Part shown: positions 9,451 to 19,997 of the stretch, one piece after another | Layout of the letters: the number at the start of each line of letters is the position of its first letter | How positions within the stretch are numbered: the first letter of the stretch is position 1 | DNA from: Sulfurovum sp. TSL1 | GTDB lineage: Bacteria > Campylobacterota > Campylobacteria > Campylobacterales > Sulfurovaceae | Assembly (NCBI RefSeq): GCF_019972135.1 | Contig: NZ_BPFI01000001.1 | Span: forward strand, 1,285,106 to 1,349,105 | Direction: 5' to 3' | DNA length: 64,000 nt | The notes under the pieces: generated by a model | Seen by the model: the letters and a program-made list of their open reading frames with translations, nothing else | Told to the model about the DNA's origin: nothing | Database searches by the model: none | Position numbers and translations under genes: made by a program

Positions 9451-9681
9451 TTACTCCCCTAGATCGCTATCCTCATCCGCATCGATATCCCCTTCATCAT
9501 CAAGATCAAGGTCATCATCTGCTTCTAATTCTGCATCCGTCGGCATTTGATAGGCAGTTTTATCTAACGGATCTACGAAATTTTGATCATCGATCGAATT
9601 GTATTGCACAATTAAATATACGATACCTATAGACAAAAGTCCCACAAGCAATATTGCAAAGCTTTCTAACAAATTTTTCAT
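9451..9681 (-). CDS. Small single-span membrane protein with acidic tail
   Basis: 76 aa. Residues 5-27 form one membrane helix (ESFAILLVGLLSIGIVYLIV). The C-terminal third is almost entirely Asp/Glu (ELEADDDLDLDDEGDIDADE). A good ribosome-binding site (GAGG) precedes the ATG. No family recognised; the acidic tail might bind metal or partner proteins, but that is speculation. The 221 bp upstream (9682-9902) holds no gene that I can see; it has a plus-strand TATAAT at 9863-9868 with no gene behind it. Confidence 0.55.
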   Translation of the reverse strand: MKNLLESFAILLVGLLSIGIVYLIVQYNSIDDQNFVDPLDKTAYQMPTDAELEADDDLDLDDEGDIDADEDSDLGE

Positions 9682-9902
9682 CTTTTATCCTCAAATTGGT
9701 GGTCTGGCAAACTCAGATATGAAGTTTCTGGGTCCCATAACTTGCTTCACAACAAATTAGGCTTTTTACATACAGTAAAACCGTATGGATGTATTCTAGC
9801 ATAGATAAGTTTATAGTAGGCGTTTTTCATCAAAATATACATAAAAATAACTTTACCTAATGTATAATTCAGTCGCAGCTGAGACAAATAAAATAGCGGA
9901 TT

Positions 9903-10694
9903 TCAGTGATTATCCACTTCTATGGGCAGTATATGTACATAGCTCTCTATGATACTCTTTACCACTTCTATTTGAATTTCACCTGTCGTATGAATGTGCA
10001 CCTGCAGTTCTCCCTCATTGAGATGTCCTTTTTGGGTGCCCAGTGTAAGTAAATGTCTGGATATCGCTTCGCCGGTATGGATCAGACTCACATTACAATC
10101 CATGATCTTTTCGATACTTTGACCTACAAGCGGGTAGTGTGTACATCCCAGTACGATCGTGTCTACATTATTCTCACGCATCGGTGCAAGCCATTTTTCA
10201 AGTAACCCTTTTGTCACCTCACTCTCCAGTTCACCTTTTTCTATCTGTTCAACCAAACCGGGGCACGCCTGTTCAAAAATGGAAACACTTTTTTGTGAAG
10301 CAAGTGTTTGTGTCAAGGTCTTATACTTATCTCCCTGAAGTGTGGCTGGTGTTGCCAAAACTCCTATTTTTCCTGTTTTCGTCTGTTCGATAGCCGGTTT
10401 GATCCCGGGTTCTGTACCTATGATGATCAGCGAAGGGTACATTTCTCTCAAATGATGGATCGCGGAAGAAGTCGCGGTATTACATGCCAATATCAATGCA
10501 TCTATCTGATGGGTATTGATCAGATAATTGGTGATATTCAGTGAGTATTGCAGGATTTGTTCAGGGGTTTTTTCGCCATAAGGCGCATTTTTGGTGTCTG
10601 CCACATAGAAGATCTGTGCACCTTTGATCACTTGGGTCATAGCCCGAACAACGGTCAAACCACCCAAACCGGAGTCAAAAACACCTATTTTCAT
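9903..10694 (-). CDS. murI: Glutamate racemase
   Basis: 263 aa from the ATG at 10694, which has AAGGAG about 8 nt upstream; a TTG nine codons earlier is less likely. MurI makes D-glutamate for peptidoglycan. Both catalytic Cys motifs are present (ALILACNTATS and VLGCTHYPL), as is the N-terminal FDSGLGGLTV. The gene lies 65 nt downstream of rho on the same strand. Confidence 0.95.
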   Translation of the reverse strand: MKIGVFDSGLGGLTVVRAMTQVIKGAQIFYVADTKNAPYGEKTPEQILQYSLNITNYLINTHQIDALILACNTATSSAIHHLREMYPSLIIIGTEPGIKPAIEQTKTGKIGVLATPATLQGDKYKTLTQTLASQKSVSIFEQACPGLVEQIEKGELESEVTKGLLEKWLAPMRENNVDTIVLGCTHYPLVGQSIEKIMDCNVSLIHTGEAISRHLLTLGTQKGHLNEGELQVHIHTTGEIQIEVVKSIIESYVHILPIEVDNH

Positions 10695-10759
10695 GATGCA
10701 TCTCTCCTTGAAGCTAAGCAAAGTTCAGATGAAAATACAAATATTTTCATTGCCGTTGC

Positions 10760-12088
10760 CTACGCACCTTCGTTCATCATAGAAAGGAACTCTTCATTGG
10801 TTTTGGTTTTCATCATTTTAGAGAAGAGGAACTTCAGTCCTTCTACCTCTTCCATGTTTTGCATTGCATTTCTCAATGCCCATACTTTTTGAAGGGTTTC
10901 AGGATCCATCATCAATTCTTCTTTTCTTGTTCCAGACTTCGTCACATCGATCGCAGGATAGATACGTCTTTCAGAGACGTGACGACTGAGCACTACTTCG
11001 GAGTTACCTGTACCTTTGAACTCTTCAAAGATCACTTCATCCATACGGCTTCCAGTATCGATCAGTGCTGTCGCAATGATGGTCAAAGAACCACCCTCTT
11101 CTATGTTTCTGGCTGCACCGAAGAAACGTTTAGGTTTATGCAGTGCATTGGCATCCACACCACCGGAAAGTACTTTACCCGAACTTGGTGTGACTGTGTT
11201 GTAGGCACGAGCAAGTCTTGTGATAGAGTCAAGCAAAATAATGACATCTTTACCCATCTCTACACGTCTTTTGGCTTTTTCTATCACCATTTCGGCTGTT
11301 CTTACATGATTTTGTGCAGGAAGGTCGAATGTGGAAGCATACACTTCACCTTTCACTGAACGTTGCATATCTGTGACCTCTTCAGGTCTTTCATCTACAA
11401 GAAGTACCATCAGCGAAGCATCGGGATTATTGTGTGTCACACCATGAGCCAGTTCTTTTAAAAGTTCTGTTTTACCTGTTCGTGGCGGTGCAACGACCAG
11501 TGCTCTTTGTCCTTTTCCTATAGGGGTAAAAAGATCCAGTACACGTCCTGTCATTTTCATTGGGTTATACTCAAGTTTGAGTTGTTCACTTGCATACAGT
11601 GGTGTAAGGTTTTCAAAAAGAGGTCTCTGTTTTGACTTCTCCGGAGCCAAGTAGTTGATCGCTTCAATTTTAAGCAATGCATAATACTTCTCCTGGTCTT
11701 TAGGCGAACGTACCTGACCTGTCACTATGTCACCGTTTCTCAAAGCAAATCGTTTGATCTGCGTACCGCTTACATACGTATCATTGCTCGAATTGGCAAA
11801 GTTTCCATCAATAGAACGTAAAAACCCAAAACCATCGTTCATTACTTCAAGAATACCCGTATAGAGGATAAATCCTCCCTGGTTCACTTGTGATTTAAGG
11901 ATTTCGAAAATAAGATCTTTTCTTTGAAATTCATTGGGGTTTTCAACTTTGACCTCTTTTGCTATGGTTACAAGTTCTGTCAGTGGAAGTTGTTGAAGAT
12001 TTTCTATTTTGTAGCCCTCTACCGGTACATGTGTTCTGTTTTTCCTACTAGCAGCATTGCCGTTAGAAGATTTTTTATTATCGCTCAT
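10760..12088 (-). CDS. rho: Transcription termination factor Rho
   Basis: 442 aa. A short charged N-terminal extension (residues 1-25) precedes the Rho N-terminal helical domain and the cold-shock-like RNA-binding domain (GFGFLRS, residues 86-92). The Walker A is PPRTGKTE (201-208), followed by [12 protein letters not shown] and the [12 protein letters not shown] Walker B region, then [20 protein letters not shown]. It forms the hexameric RNA helicase that ends transcription. The length is only slightly above the E. coli protein (419 aa). Confidence 0.97.
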   Translation of the reverse strand: MSDNKKSSNGNAASRKNRTHVPVEGYKIENLQQLPLTELVTIAKEVKVENPNEFQRKDLIFEILKSQVNQGGFILYTGILEVMNDGFGFLRSIDGNFANSSNDTYVSGTQIKRFALRNGDIVTGQVRSPKDQEKYYALLKIEAINYLAPEKSKQRPLFENLTPLYASEQLKLEYNPMKMTGRVLDLFTPIGKGQRALVVAPPRTGKTELLKELAHGVTHNNPDASLMVLLVDERPEEVTDMQRSVKGEVYASTFDLPAQNHVRTAEMVIEKAKRRVEMGKDVIILLDSITRLARAYNTVTPSSGKVLSGGVDANALHKPKRFFGAARNIEEGGSLTIIATALIDTGSRMDEVIFEEFKGTGNSEVVLSRHVSERRIYPAIDVTKSGTRKEELMMDPETLQKVWALRNAMQNMEEVEGLKFLFSKMMKTKTNEEFLSMMNEGA

Positions 12089-12188
12089 ATTTCCTCTTGT
12101 TTTGAATATGCATTATGGAGATTGTACGTTAGCCATACGATATGCTACGCTATATGTAGTATCCGTATTATAATCCTTTTTGGCTGAA

Positions 12189-12217
12189 ATTATAATTAAA
12201 ATACGTCTCTTGGGCAA
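12189..12217 (-). promoter_or_regulatory. Putative rho promoter
   Basis: On the minus strand TTGCCC (12217-12212) and TATAAT (12194-12189) are separated by exactly 17 bp, about 100 bp upstream of the rho start. This gives an RNA leader of roughly 95 nt, where Rho autoregulation could act, although no leader peptide was identified. Confidence 0.55.
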
Positions 12218-12238
12218 AGGTTGACAGGCCAGGCTACC

Positions 12239-12628
12239 CTATGACAGGGCAAAAAACAGTAACGGAGGATACAGGGCTGCTCCCATCCAAAAAAACATTG
12301 AAGGCAATTTCCATTCCAACATTTGTGCTATCTCTGGAGATACTTTACGCTCGATAAAGACTTTTTTAATCAGTTCTATTTTATAAAACAGATCAAAGAT
12401 CTTCATCGCCAAAAGAAAGATCATGGTCACATTCAGTACACCTGTAAGAACGACTACGAAAAGTATAAAGTAAAATCCTGGCTGGATAAGGAAAAACAGA
12501 AAAATACTTTTCTGATAATAGGCATAGAGTTTTGCCAAAACACCCAAAAGCGTTGGGGCACGCTGAATAGTTGCCTCAAAAAGTTCTGCGAAGAGAAGGA
12601 TGGTCGTCAATAAAAGTGCATGTTCCAT
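12239..12628 (-). CDS. Small integral membrane protein
   Basis: 129 aa with three or four hydrophobic segments (residues 5-15, 42-80 and 108-128 approximately) and a basic stretch between them (KIELIKKVFIERK). No known family. It is divergent from ccoI with 49 nt between starts. Function unknown. Confidence 0.5.
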   Translation of the reverse strand: MEHALLLTTILLFAELFEATIQRAPTLLGVLAKLYAYYQKSIFLFFLIQPGFYFILFVVVLTGVLNVTMIFLLAMKIFDLFYKIELIKKVFIERKVSPEIAQMLEWKLPSMFFWMGAALYPPLLFFALS

Positions 12629-12677
12629 AGAAGATTTTACCCATATTTAGATAAAATATATACTTCTAATACTAACT

Positions 12678-15137
12678 ATGGACAAAGAGCTCATAGTACA
12701 ATCAATCAAGGAAGTATCATTGGCAGACATAGCATGTACCCACTGTAATCTCACTTTTCCTGAAGAGGTGATGATCGCTGAACAGCAGAATGAGACACAA
12801 CTTTTTTTCTGCTGTAAAGGTTGCCAGGGTGTCTACCATCTCCTAAATACCGAAGGTCTGGATACCTTTTATGACAAATTGGGCGATACCAAACTTCAAC
12901 CTGCCATACAAAGCAATGAAGATCTCGAAAAGTTTGACTTGGAAGGGTTTAAAAACAAATACATCACTGTCCATGAAGATGGACTGTATGAGATCAATCT
13001 GATCATCGAAGGTATACACTGTTCTGCGTGTGTATGGCTCAACGAAAAGGTACTGCATAAAACCGATGGGGTCATAGAAACAAGCATCAACTATACCAAC
13101 AACAAAGCCAAGATCATCTGGGATCCCGAGGTCATACAACTCTCCAAGATCATAGCAACCATCCGTTCCATCGGTTATAATGCCTACCCTTATGATCCGA
13201 AGCTTCAAGAAGAACGTGCCACCCGTACACGAAAAACCTATTATACCCGTATTTTAGTAGCCGTGTTTGGAGCTATGAACATCATGTGGCTGGCTGTTGC
13301 ACACTATGCCGGATACTTTGGAGGCATCCAACAATCGTTTAAAGATATCCTCAATGTGGCTGAATTCGTATTGGCCACACCGGTACTCTTTTACTCCGGA
13401 TGGATCTTTTTCAGGGGTGCCTATTATGGCTATAAGAACAATATCGTTAACATGGATACCCTGGTGGCTTCAGGTGCACTCTCGGCCTACATCTACTCCA
13501 TCTATGCCATGGTCGCGCAAAGCGGGGAGGTCTACTTTGACTCCGTGGTGATGATCATCACCTTCGTACTGGTAGGAAAATACCTTGAAGTGCTGAGTAA
13601 AAAGCATGCCGTCGATACCTTGGACACACTGATGGGAAGCACACCCACCGAAGTGACCACATTGAAAGACGGGGTAAAGTCCTTAGTGAGCATTGAGAAT
13701 ATCCTCGTGGGGGACATCATCGAACTGAAACCCGGTGAAAAGGTCGTCATAGACGGTGAAGTCACCTGGGGACAAGGCTCTTTTGATCAGAGTTCGCTGA
13801 CAGGAGAAAATGAACCGATCTATAAAAAGAAACATGACACTATTTTAAGCGGTTCTGTGTGTTTAGACTCTGTTATACACTATAGTGCGACCAAAGATGC
13901 ATCAAACTCTATGTTGAGCTCCATCGTCAATCTTCTTGAAGACTCCATCACTAAGAAACCCCGTATAGAGCAATTGGCAAACACGGTTTCAGGATACTTT
14001 TCAACCGTCATCCTTATCATTGCCCTGCTGACCTTTGCAGGGTGGTACTTTTGGACAGAGAGCTTTGAACAGGCACTTATCGTCGGTATCTCTGTGATCG
14101 TGATCGCCTGTCCCTGTGCGTTGGGTCTGGCGACCCCTATGGCAACCCTGGTGGGTATCAGTGTGGCAGCAAAACGGGGTATCCTTTTTAAAGAAGCCTC
14201 TTTTCTGGAAACGATGGCGAAAAGTGACATCCTTGCCCTGGACAAAACCGGTACGATCACCGAAGGTAAACCCTCTGTCGTAAAAGCAGACTATCTTGAA
14301 GCCTTTGATCCCTCTTTACTCTATGCACTTGTCTCTACATCCAACCATCCCATCTCTAAAGGGATCAAAGCCTATCTAGAAGAGAGAGACGAAAAACTGG
14401 AACCACTCATGCTTGAAGAGATCACAACGGTTGAAGCCAAAGGGATCAAAGCCGGTTATAAAAACCAGTCACTGCTTGGAGGCAATGCCGAACTGATGAA
14501 AGCTTCAAAACTCGATGTGGATGCCAGTTCAGACAATGCCCTCTTCTTCTTTACGATAGACGATAGACTGGTCGCACGATTTGAGCTGACCGATACCATC
14601 AGGGAGGGTGCTGCAAAAGCCATCAAGCATATTCAAGACCTAGGGATCAAGGTGGTCATGCTGACAGGGGACCATGAACAAAGTGCCCAAAAAGTGGCAA
14701 AACAGGTAGGAATAGAAGAGATCTATGCTCAACTGCTTCCTCAGGATAAAGCTGCATTGATCGATAGGTTCCATCAAGAGGGGCATGTGGTTGTAATGGC
14801 CGGAGACGGTATCAATGATACGATAGCCCTTGCTTCTTCAGATATCTCCATCGCGATGGGAAATGGTGCAGATGTGGCCATCTCTGTCAGTGACATCGTG
14901 CTTTTAGATGAAAAACCTGAAAGTCTATACGAATCCTATAAACTCTCACGGAGAACCTTCGGAGCAGTCAAGGAAAATCTCGGCTTCTCCTTGTTGTATA
15001 ATGTCGTTGCGGTTCCTCTGGCAGTCATGGGGTTTGTCAATCCACTGGTGGCAGCACTTTCTATGAGCTTGAGCTCGCTGGTTGTGGTCGGTAACTCTAT
15101 GCGTATCAAACGTTTAAAATTCAAGGAAAAGAAATGA
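12678..15137 (+). CDS. ccoI: Copper P1B-type ATPase for cbb3 oxidase assembly (CcoI/FixI)
   Basis: 819 aa. N-terminal Cys-rich domain (C20xxC23, then CCKGC at 45-49) is the extra metal-binding module that separates CcoI/FixI from ordinary CopA. A heavy-metal-associated domain follows (GIHCSACV, CSAC at 115-118). Core ATPase motifs are TGEN, the transmembrane CPC (478-480), DKTGT (phosphorylated D522), the NHP motif and GDGIND (709-714). It delivers copper to cbb3 cytochrome oxidase. The call is supported by ccoS 117 nt downstream. Confidence 0.93.
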   Translation: MDKELIVQSIKEVSLADIACTHCNLTFPEEVMIAEQQNETQLFFCCKGCQGVYHLLNTEGLDTFYDKLGDTKLQPAIQSNEDLEKFDLEGFKNKYITVHEDGLYEINLIIEGIHCSACVWLNEKVLHKTDGVIETSINYTNNKAKIIWDPEVIQLSKIIATIRSIGYNAYPYDPKLQEERATRTRKTYYTRILVAVFGAMNIMWLAVAHYAGYFGGIQQSFKDILNVAEFVLATPVLFYSGWIFFRGAYYGYKNNIVNMDTLVASGALSAYIYSIYAMVAQSGEVYFDSVVMIITFVLVGKYLEVLSKKHAVDTLDTLMGSTPTEVTTLKDGVKSLVSIENILVGDIIELKPGEKVVIDGEVTWGQGSFDQSSLTGENEPIYKKKHDTILSGSVCLDSVIHYSATKDASNSMLSSIVNLLEDSITKKPRIEQLANTVSGYFSTVILIIALLTFAGWYFWTESFEQALIVGISVIVIACPCALGLATPMATLVGISVAAKRGILFKEASFLETMAKSDILALDKTGTITEGKPSVVKADYLEAFDPSLLYALVSTSNHPISKGIKAYLEERDEKLEPLMLEEITTVEAKGIKAGYKNQSLLGGNAELMKASKLDVDASSDNALFFFTIDDRLVARFELTDTIREGAAKAIKHIQDLGIKVVMLTGDHEQSAQKVAKQVGIEEIYAQLLPQDKAALIDRFHQEGHVVVMAGDGINDTIALASSDISIAMGNGADVAISVSDIVLLDEKPESLYESYKLSRRTFGAVKENLGFSLLYNVVAVPLAVMGFVNPLVAALSMSLSSLVVVGNSMRIKRLKFKEKK

Positions 15138-15250
15138 GCCAAGGGCGAATCTTTTACGAAAAATCATTTAGTGATTTCCTGTATAATGCTTTAGCAAAAA
15201 GTGAGATGAATTGCATAGGAGCTTTGCTTTTATGCAAGAAGAAAGGATAG
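15134..15250 (+). CDS. Candidate small ORF between ccoI and ccoS
   Basis: A 38-codon frame starts at an ATG overlapping the ccoI stop (ATGA) and ends 3 nt before the ccoS ATG. The peptide (MSQGRIFYEKSFSDFLYNAL and on) has no recognised family. Spacing would suit translational coupling, but the same stretch contains a TATAAT that could be a ccoS promoter, so it may be non-coding. Confidence 0.25.
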   Translation: MSQGRIFYEKSFSDFLYNALAKSEMNCIGALLLCKKKG

Positions 15251-15253
15251 ATA

Positions 15254-15505
15254 ATGTCAGAAAATATAGTCATTTTAATGATAGGTGTCTCTACAGTTTT
15301 AGGTGCCATAGGCTTAATCGCTTTGATCTGGGCTGTAAGAACAGGACAATTTGACGACCATAGCAAATTCATTGATGCGGTCCGTCATGACAATGAAGAG
15401 GACCTAAAAGATGCCGTGTTGATGCAAGAGAAGAAAAAAGCCTATAAAGAAAAGATTAAACAAGAGAAACGGGAAAAAGAAAAGAACTATCGACCGGCAG
15501 ATTAG
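15254..15505 (+). CDS. ccoS: cbb3-type cytochrome oxidase assembly protein CcoS
   Basis: 83 aa. One N-terminal membrane helix (VILMIGVSTVLGAIGLIALI) is followed by the CcoS signature WAVRTGQFDD, then a highly charged Lys/Glu tail (residues 55-80) that is longer than in most CcoS proteins. CcoS is needed for cofactor insertion into cbb3 oxidase. AAAGGA precedes the ATG. It completes a ccoI-ccoS pair. Confidence 0.9.
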   Translation: MSENIVILMIGVSTVLGAIGLIALIWAVRTGQFDDHSKFIDAVRHDNEEDLKDAVLMQEKKKAYKEKIKQEKREKEKNYRPAD

Positions 15506-15559
15506 TATCTATCAAGAAAATTATGCTAGTATTATATGCATAAATATCAAAGGTTTGCC

Positions 15560-16123
15560 ATGTACGTAAAAAAACTCTGTGTCACTTCACTTTTAACCCT
15601 TGGACTACTTCATGCCCAAAGCAATATAGGGCTCAATATCAATAACGAAGATCTGGAAGTAAGTGCTTCTATCGATCTTAATACTTTGACCTACTACTCA
15701 GACAGTACTTCCTATACACTGGATGCTTCTTACCTTCATACCGATGGTGACAACCTCATGACTCTGGGTGTCAGTGCGGAGAGTACTTTCCAGGGTGTCG
15801 ATGGACTTGCACTCGGATTAGGACTGAAATCCGTGTTTGCCGATGATTTTATCGCTATTCCATTCTGTGCCAAAGCAAAATATACCCTTCCACTCAACTA
15901 CAGTATCCCTACGACTTCATTCACAACAAGTGTGGCTTATGCCCCTTCTATTCTCACATTGAGTGATGGCGAAAGCTATACGGAATTTAGAATAGAAGCC
16001 GATATGGAAGTCATCACGAATGTACATCTGTTTACCGGCTATCGTAATATAGATACGGAGTATGATACCTATGATCAAACGTTTAATAACAGCTTTTATG
16101 GTGGAATGAAACTTAGTTTTTAG
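15560..16123 (+). CDS. YfaZ-like outer membrane beta-barrel protein
   Basis: 187 aa from the ATG at 15560 (AAAGG about 7 nt before it); a frame open from 15536 adds eight unlikely residues. A signal peptide ends near LLHAQS. The rest alternates polar and hydrophobic residues with repeated short strands (YTLDASYLHTDGD, GLALGLGLKSVFADD) and ends in the outer membrane C-terminal pattern GGMKLSF with terminal Phe. This suits a small YfaZ-type barrel. Role unknown. Confidence 0.6.
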   Translation: MYVKKLCVTSLLTLGLLHAQSNIGLNINNEDLEVSASIDLNTLTYYSDSTSYTLDASYLHTDGDNLMTLGVSAESTFQGVDGLALGLGLKSVFADDFIAIPFCAKAKYTLPLNYSIPTTSFTTSVAYAPSILTLSDGESYTEFRIEADMEVITNVHLFTGYRNIDTEYDTYDQTFNNSFYGGMKLSF

Positions 16124-16208
16124 TGCTATACTTTCATACACAAACTGAAAGAATGTTCTTATACATCTTTTAGGCACCTCCCTGAGACCATAGAGAAGGA
16201 AGAAAATA

Positions 16209-17591
16209 ATGGCAGACAGTATAGAAAAAAGCATATTCAGAGAGTATGACATACGTGGGATCTACGAAAAAGAGCTTAACGAAAGATCTGTCAAACTGAT
16301 CGGTTATTACCTTGGTCAAAAAATTAATGGCGACAAGGTGGTTGCCATCGGTTATGATGCCCGTTCCCATTCCCCTATTCTAAGAGACTATCTCACTTCC
16401 GGACTCAATGCAGCCGGATGCAAAGTATTGGATATGGGAATGGTTGCTACTCCGGTCAACTACTACAGCAACTACATCGATTTTGACGGTATTACGACAG
16501 ATGCATCCATTATGATCACCGGTTCGCACAACCCCAGCGAGTATAATGGTTTTAAGATCACTGTCGATCAAAGTCCTTTTTTCGGAGAAGCCATTTATGC
16601 CTTAGGAGATGAGATCCTTGCGCATCAAGAACTCATCATTGAAGACAATACGGCAAAAACAGATATAGATGTAAAAATCCCTTATATAGACTTTATGGTC
16701 AAACAATTTGCACACCTGAAAAACTTCCCTCAAAAGATCGTCATTGATGCCGGTAATGGTGTGGCTGATACTGTGATCACAGCTATCTTTGATGCGTTGC
16801 ACTTTCACTACACCGGCCTCTACCTTGAACCAGACGGTACTTTCCCGAACCACCATCCTGACCCCTCTATAGAAAAAAACCTTGCCGATGTCAAAGCAGC
16901 TTTAGAAAAAGAGGGAGATATCGCTTTTGCCTACGATGGAGATGCTGACCGTATCGCTGTACTCACCCATAAGCATAACATCAAAGGGGATCAAATGGCA
17001 CTGCTCTATGCCATGAAGATGCAAAACCCTACGGTCATAGGAGAGGTCAAGTGTTCACAGGTTATGTACGATGAACTTGAACGACGTGGTGCAAAGGCCA
17101 TCATGTATAAAACAGGGCATTCCAACCTCAAAGTAAAAATGAAAGAGACTGGTGCAGATCTTGCCTGTGAGGTCAGCGGACATATCTTCTTTAAGAACCG
17201 TTATTTTGGGTATGATGATGCCATCTATGCCACACTTAGAATGCTGGAGCTCATCCATGACGGTATTGATCTGGATAAAGAGATCGATGCACTTCCCACG
17301 GTATTTTCTACAGAAGAGATCAAAGTAGAGACCACTGAAGAAGAGAAATTTGCCATCATTGACAAAGTCAAAGAACTGCTTGTCGATCCACCTGAAGATT
17401 TTCCCAAAATTCTCAACATCATTGATGTAGACGGTGTGCGTATCAACTTTGAAAAAGGTTGGGGACTGGTGAGAGCCAGTAACACCACCCCTGTACTTGT
17501 CACACGGTTCGAGTCTACAGATGAAGCACTGGCAAAAGAGTATGAATCCAAGGTCAATGCACTGATCAAACGAGCAAAGAGCCTACTGTGA
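16209..17591 (+). CDS. Phosphomannomutase/phosphoglucomutase
   Basis: 460 aa, usual AlgC/ManB size. The phosphoserine loop TGSHNP is at residues 104-109 (S106 catalytic), the metal-binding loop is DGDADR, and the phosphate-binding loop is near RASNTTP. It interconverts hexose 6- and 1-phosphates and so feeds both GDP-mannose (manC) and UDP-glucose (galU) found later in the window. It overlaps pgi by 4 nt and begins a plus-strand operon. A -10-like TATACT lies about 75 nt upstream. Confidence 0.92.
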   Translation: MADSIEKSIFREYDIRGIYEKELNERSVKLIGYYLGQKINGDKVVAIGYDARSHSPILRDYLTSGLNAAGCKVLDMGMVATPVNYYSNYIDFDGITTDASIMITGSHNPSEYNGFKITVDQSPFFGEAIYALGDEILAHQELIIEDNTAKTDIDVKIPYIDFMVKQFAHLKNFPQKIVIDAGNGVADTVITAIFDALHFHYTGLYLEPDGTFPNHHPDPSIEKNLADVKAALEKEGDIAFAYDGDADRIAVLTHKHNIKGDQMALLYAMKMQNPTVIGEVKCSQVMYDELERRGAKAIMYKTGHSNLKVKMKETGADLACEVSGHIFFKNRYFGYDDAIYATLRMLELIHDGIDLDKEIDALPTVFSTEEIKVETTEEEKFAIIDKVKELLVDPPEDFPKILNIIDVDGVRINFEKGWGLVRASNTTPVLVTRFESTDEALAKEYESKVNALIKRAKSLL

Positions 17592-18811
17592 TCAACAGAC
17601 TTTCTTTTACGTCCCAGGATGAAAAAACCCAGAAAAAGGCGTTTAAAGCGATTAAAGAAGAGCAGCAGCATATTGGATACTATACGCTGCCAGATCAAGA
17701 CATTACATCTATAGTAAACTATTGTGACTCGATCTCCGATACGGTAGAGACGATCGCTGTCATTGGGATCGGAGGGAGTTCTTTAGGCGCTAAGGCCGTG
17801 TATGAATTTCTCAAACCTCTGAACGGGCTGACACGGAAACTGTACTTTTTTGAAAGTACTGACCCTATCAATATCACTACCCTGCTTTCAAAAATAAACC
17901 TTGCCAAAACACATTTTCTCGTGATCTCCAAATCAGGGACCACCGTAGAGACTTTCTCTATCTATAAATACATCTATTCACTTCAAAGTGATCCTACTGC
18001 CTATACGTTTATCACGGATCCTGACTCACCGCTTGAAAAGTATGCCAAAGAGATCAATGCAGCCGTACTTCACCTGCCTCACAATGTAGGAGGAAGATTC
18101 TCTGTACTCTCAACGGTAGGGCTTGTTCCCCTGGCTTTATGCGGTATAGACATACAGGCACTGCTAAATGGTGCGAAGGACGTCAAAGAGAGCTTTTTTC
18201 ATGATGGATACCTCAAAGATACCTTACTGAAAAAAGCCGCCTTTTATGCGAAAAATCACACCCGATACAACATCAACTGTATTTTTGCCTATTCTGAAAC
18301 ACTCAAATATTTTTGTGAGTGGTATGTACAGCTTTGGGGTGAAAGCCTGGGAAAACATCAACGCCACAGTGCCTTTCATGTCGGTCTGACACCTATCGGC
18401 CTGATCGGTCCGGAAGACCAGCATTCATTCCTGCAGCTTATCATGGAAGGGACCAGGGACAAATCGGTCACTTTCATTAAAATTGAAGATTTTAATGACA
18501 ATATCACTATCCCGGATATCACGCTTCCCCACTTGGAAGCGCTTGATACGCTCAATAACCTGCCTTTTTCGACACTCATCAATATGCAGTGTGATTCGGT
18601 GATGGAATCACTCGAAGCACAAGATGATATTCCTATTGACAGTATTATCCTTCCAAATGTCAATGCAAGTACCATAGGATCACTGCTCTACTATTATGAA
18701 CTGCTGACGTCACTTGTGGGAGAACTCATCGATGTCAATACCTATGATCAGCCGGGAGTGGAAGCAGGAAAGATCATTTTGAAGAAAAAACTACATCAAA
18801 GGAAAAAATAA
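17588..18811 (+). CDS. pgi: Glucose-6-phosphate isomerase
   Basis: 407 aa, shorter than the 549-aa E. coli enzyme but the usual length in Campylobacterota. Motifs are [24 protein letters not shown] (sugar phosphate loop), [14 protein letters not shown] and the C-terminal [15 protein letters not shown]. It links fructose 6-phosphate and glucose 6-phosphate, placing it at the entry to sugar-nucleotide synthesis with the adjacent mutase. Confidence 0.96.
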   Translation: MINRLSFTSQDEKTQKKAFKAIKEEQQHIGYYTLPDQDITSIVNYCDSISDTVETIAVIGIGGSSLGAKAVYEFLKPLNGLTRKLYFFESTDPINITTLLSKINLAKTHFLVISKSGTTVETFSIYKYIYSLQSDPTAYTFITDPDSPLEKYAKEINAAVLHLPHNVGGRFSVLSTVGLVPLALCGIDIQALLNGAKDVKESFFHDGYLKDTLLKKAAFYAKNHTRYNINCIFAYSETLKYFCEWYVQLWGESLGKHQRHSAFHVGLTPIGLIGPEDQHSFLQLIMEGTRDKSVTFIKIEDFNDNITIPDITLPHLEALDTLNNLPFSTLINMQCDSVMESLEAQDDIPIDSIILPNVNASTIGSLLYYYELLTSLVGELIDVNTYDQPGVEAGKIILKKKLHQRKK

Positions 18812-18815
18812 GATC

Positions 18816-19988
18816 ATGAGTTACAAAATAGCCATCGCCGGTACAGGGTACGTAGGACTGTCAAACGGGATCTTATTGGCACAGCACAATGAAGTCGTTG
18901 CTCTGGATGTCATTCCTGAGAAAGTGGAGATACTCAACCAAAAGATCTCCCCCATTGAAGATACAGACATAGAAGCGTACCTTAAAAACGAACCTCTGAA
19001 CTTTAAAGCGACACTGGATAAGCATGAGGCCTATGAGAATGCCGATTTTGTCATCATTGCCACCCCTACGGATTACGATCCGGAAACCAATTACTTCAAT
19101 ACCGAACTGGTAGAATCCGTGATCAGGGATGTGATCGAGATCAACCCAAATGCAGTGATGGTGATCAAATCTACCGTTCCTGTAGGCTACACCAAAAGCA
19201 TTCGAGATAAATTCAACTGTGACAATATCATTTTCTCTCCGGAATTCCTGAGAGAAGGCAAAGCCCTCCATGATAACCTCTACCCTTCTCGTATCATTGT
19301 GGGTGAACAAAGCGAACGTGCCAAAACCTTTGCAAACCTTCTGGCACAAGGGGCCATCAAAAAAGAGATTGACATTCTTTTTACCGGCTCTACGGAAGCA
19401 GAAGCGGTCAAACTCTTTTCAAACACATTCCTGGCAATGAGAGTGGCCTACTTCAATGAACTGGACTCTTATGCAGAGACACATGGACTTGATACCAGAC
19501 AGATCATAGAGGGTGTAGGTCTTGACCCCAGAATAGGTATGCACTACAATAACCCTTCCTTTGGATATGGCGGATACTGTCTGCCTAAAGATACCAAACA
19601 GTTACGTGCCAACTACAAAAATGTACCTAACAGTCTTATCGGTGCCATTGTAGAGGCGAACAGTATGAGAAAAGATTTTATTGCGGACTCGATATTGAAA
19701 AAGAACCCTTCTACCGTGGGTATCTACCGTCTGACGATGAAGAGCGGATCAGACAACTTCAGGTCCTCATCGATCCAGGGGATCATGAAACGTATCAAAG
19801 CCAAAGGGATCAATGTCGTCGTCTATGAACCCGCATTGGACGAAGAGGAATTCTTTCACTCCAAAGTCATAAAAGACCTGCAAGCATTTAAAGATATTTC
19901 AGATGTGATCGTAGCCAATAGACTCTCAGATGATCTCAAAGATGTGAAAGCAAAAGTCTACACCAGAGATCTCTTTGGCAGTGACTAA
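18816..19988 (+). CDS. ugd: UDP-glucose 6-dehydrogenase
   Basis: 390 aa. An N-terminal Rossmann motif ([14 protein letters not shown], residues 8-21), the STVPVGYT loop, and the catalytic Cys C255 in [12 protein letters not shown] identify a UDP-sugar 6-dehydrogenase. The sequence resembles E. coli Ugd more than the WecC-type enzyme at 29.5 kb. It makes UDP-glucuronate from galU product. It is 4 nt after pgi and 9 nt before the epimerase gene that uses its product. Confidence 0.92.
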   Translation: MSYKIAIAGTGYVGLSNGILLAQHNEVVALDVIPEKVEILNQKISPIEDTDIEAYLKNEPLNFKATLDKHEAYENADFVIIATPTDYDPETNYFNTELVESVIRDVIEINPNAVMVIKSTVPVGYTKSIRDKFNCDNIIFSPEFLREGKALHDNLYPSRIIVGEQSERAKTFANLLAQGAIKKEIDILFTGSTEAEAVKLFSNTFLAMRVAYFNELDSYAETHGLDTRQIIEGVGLDPRIGMHYNNPSFGYGGYCLPKDTKQLRANYKNVPNSLIGAIVEANSMRKDFIADSILKKNPSTVGIYRLTMKSGSDNFRSSSIQGIMKRIKAKGINVVVYEPALDEEEFFHSKVIKDLQAFKDISDVIVANRLSDDLKDVKAKVYTRDLFGSD

Positions 19989-19997
19989 AGGAAAACG

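Noticed and set aside
9863-9868. Plus-strand TATAAT as promoter of a small RNA
   Set aside because: No clear -35, terminator or conserved structure downstream; it faces into the end of murI.
10859-11359. 166-aa plus-strand frame opposite rho
   Set aside because: Antisense shadow of a highly conserved gene, with Cys/His-rich composition and no family match.
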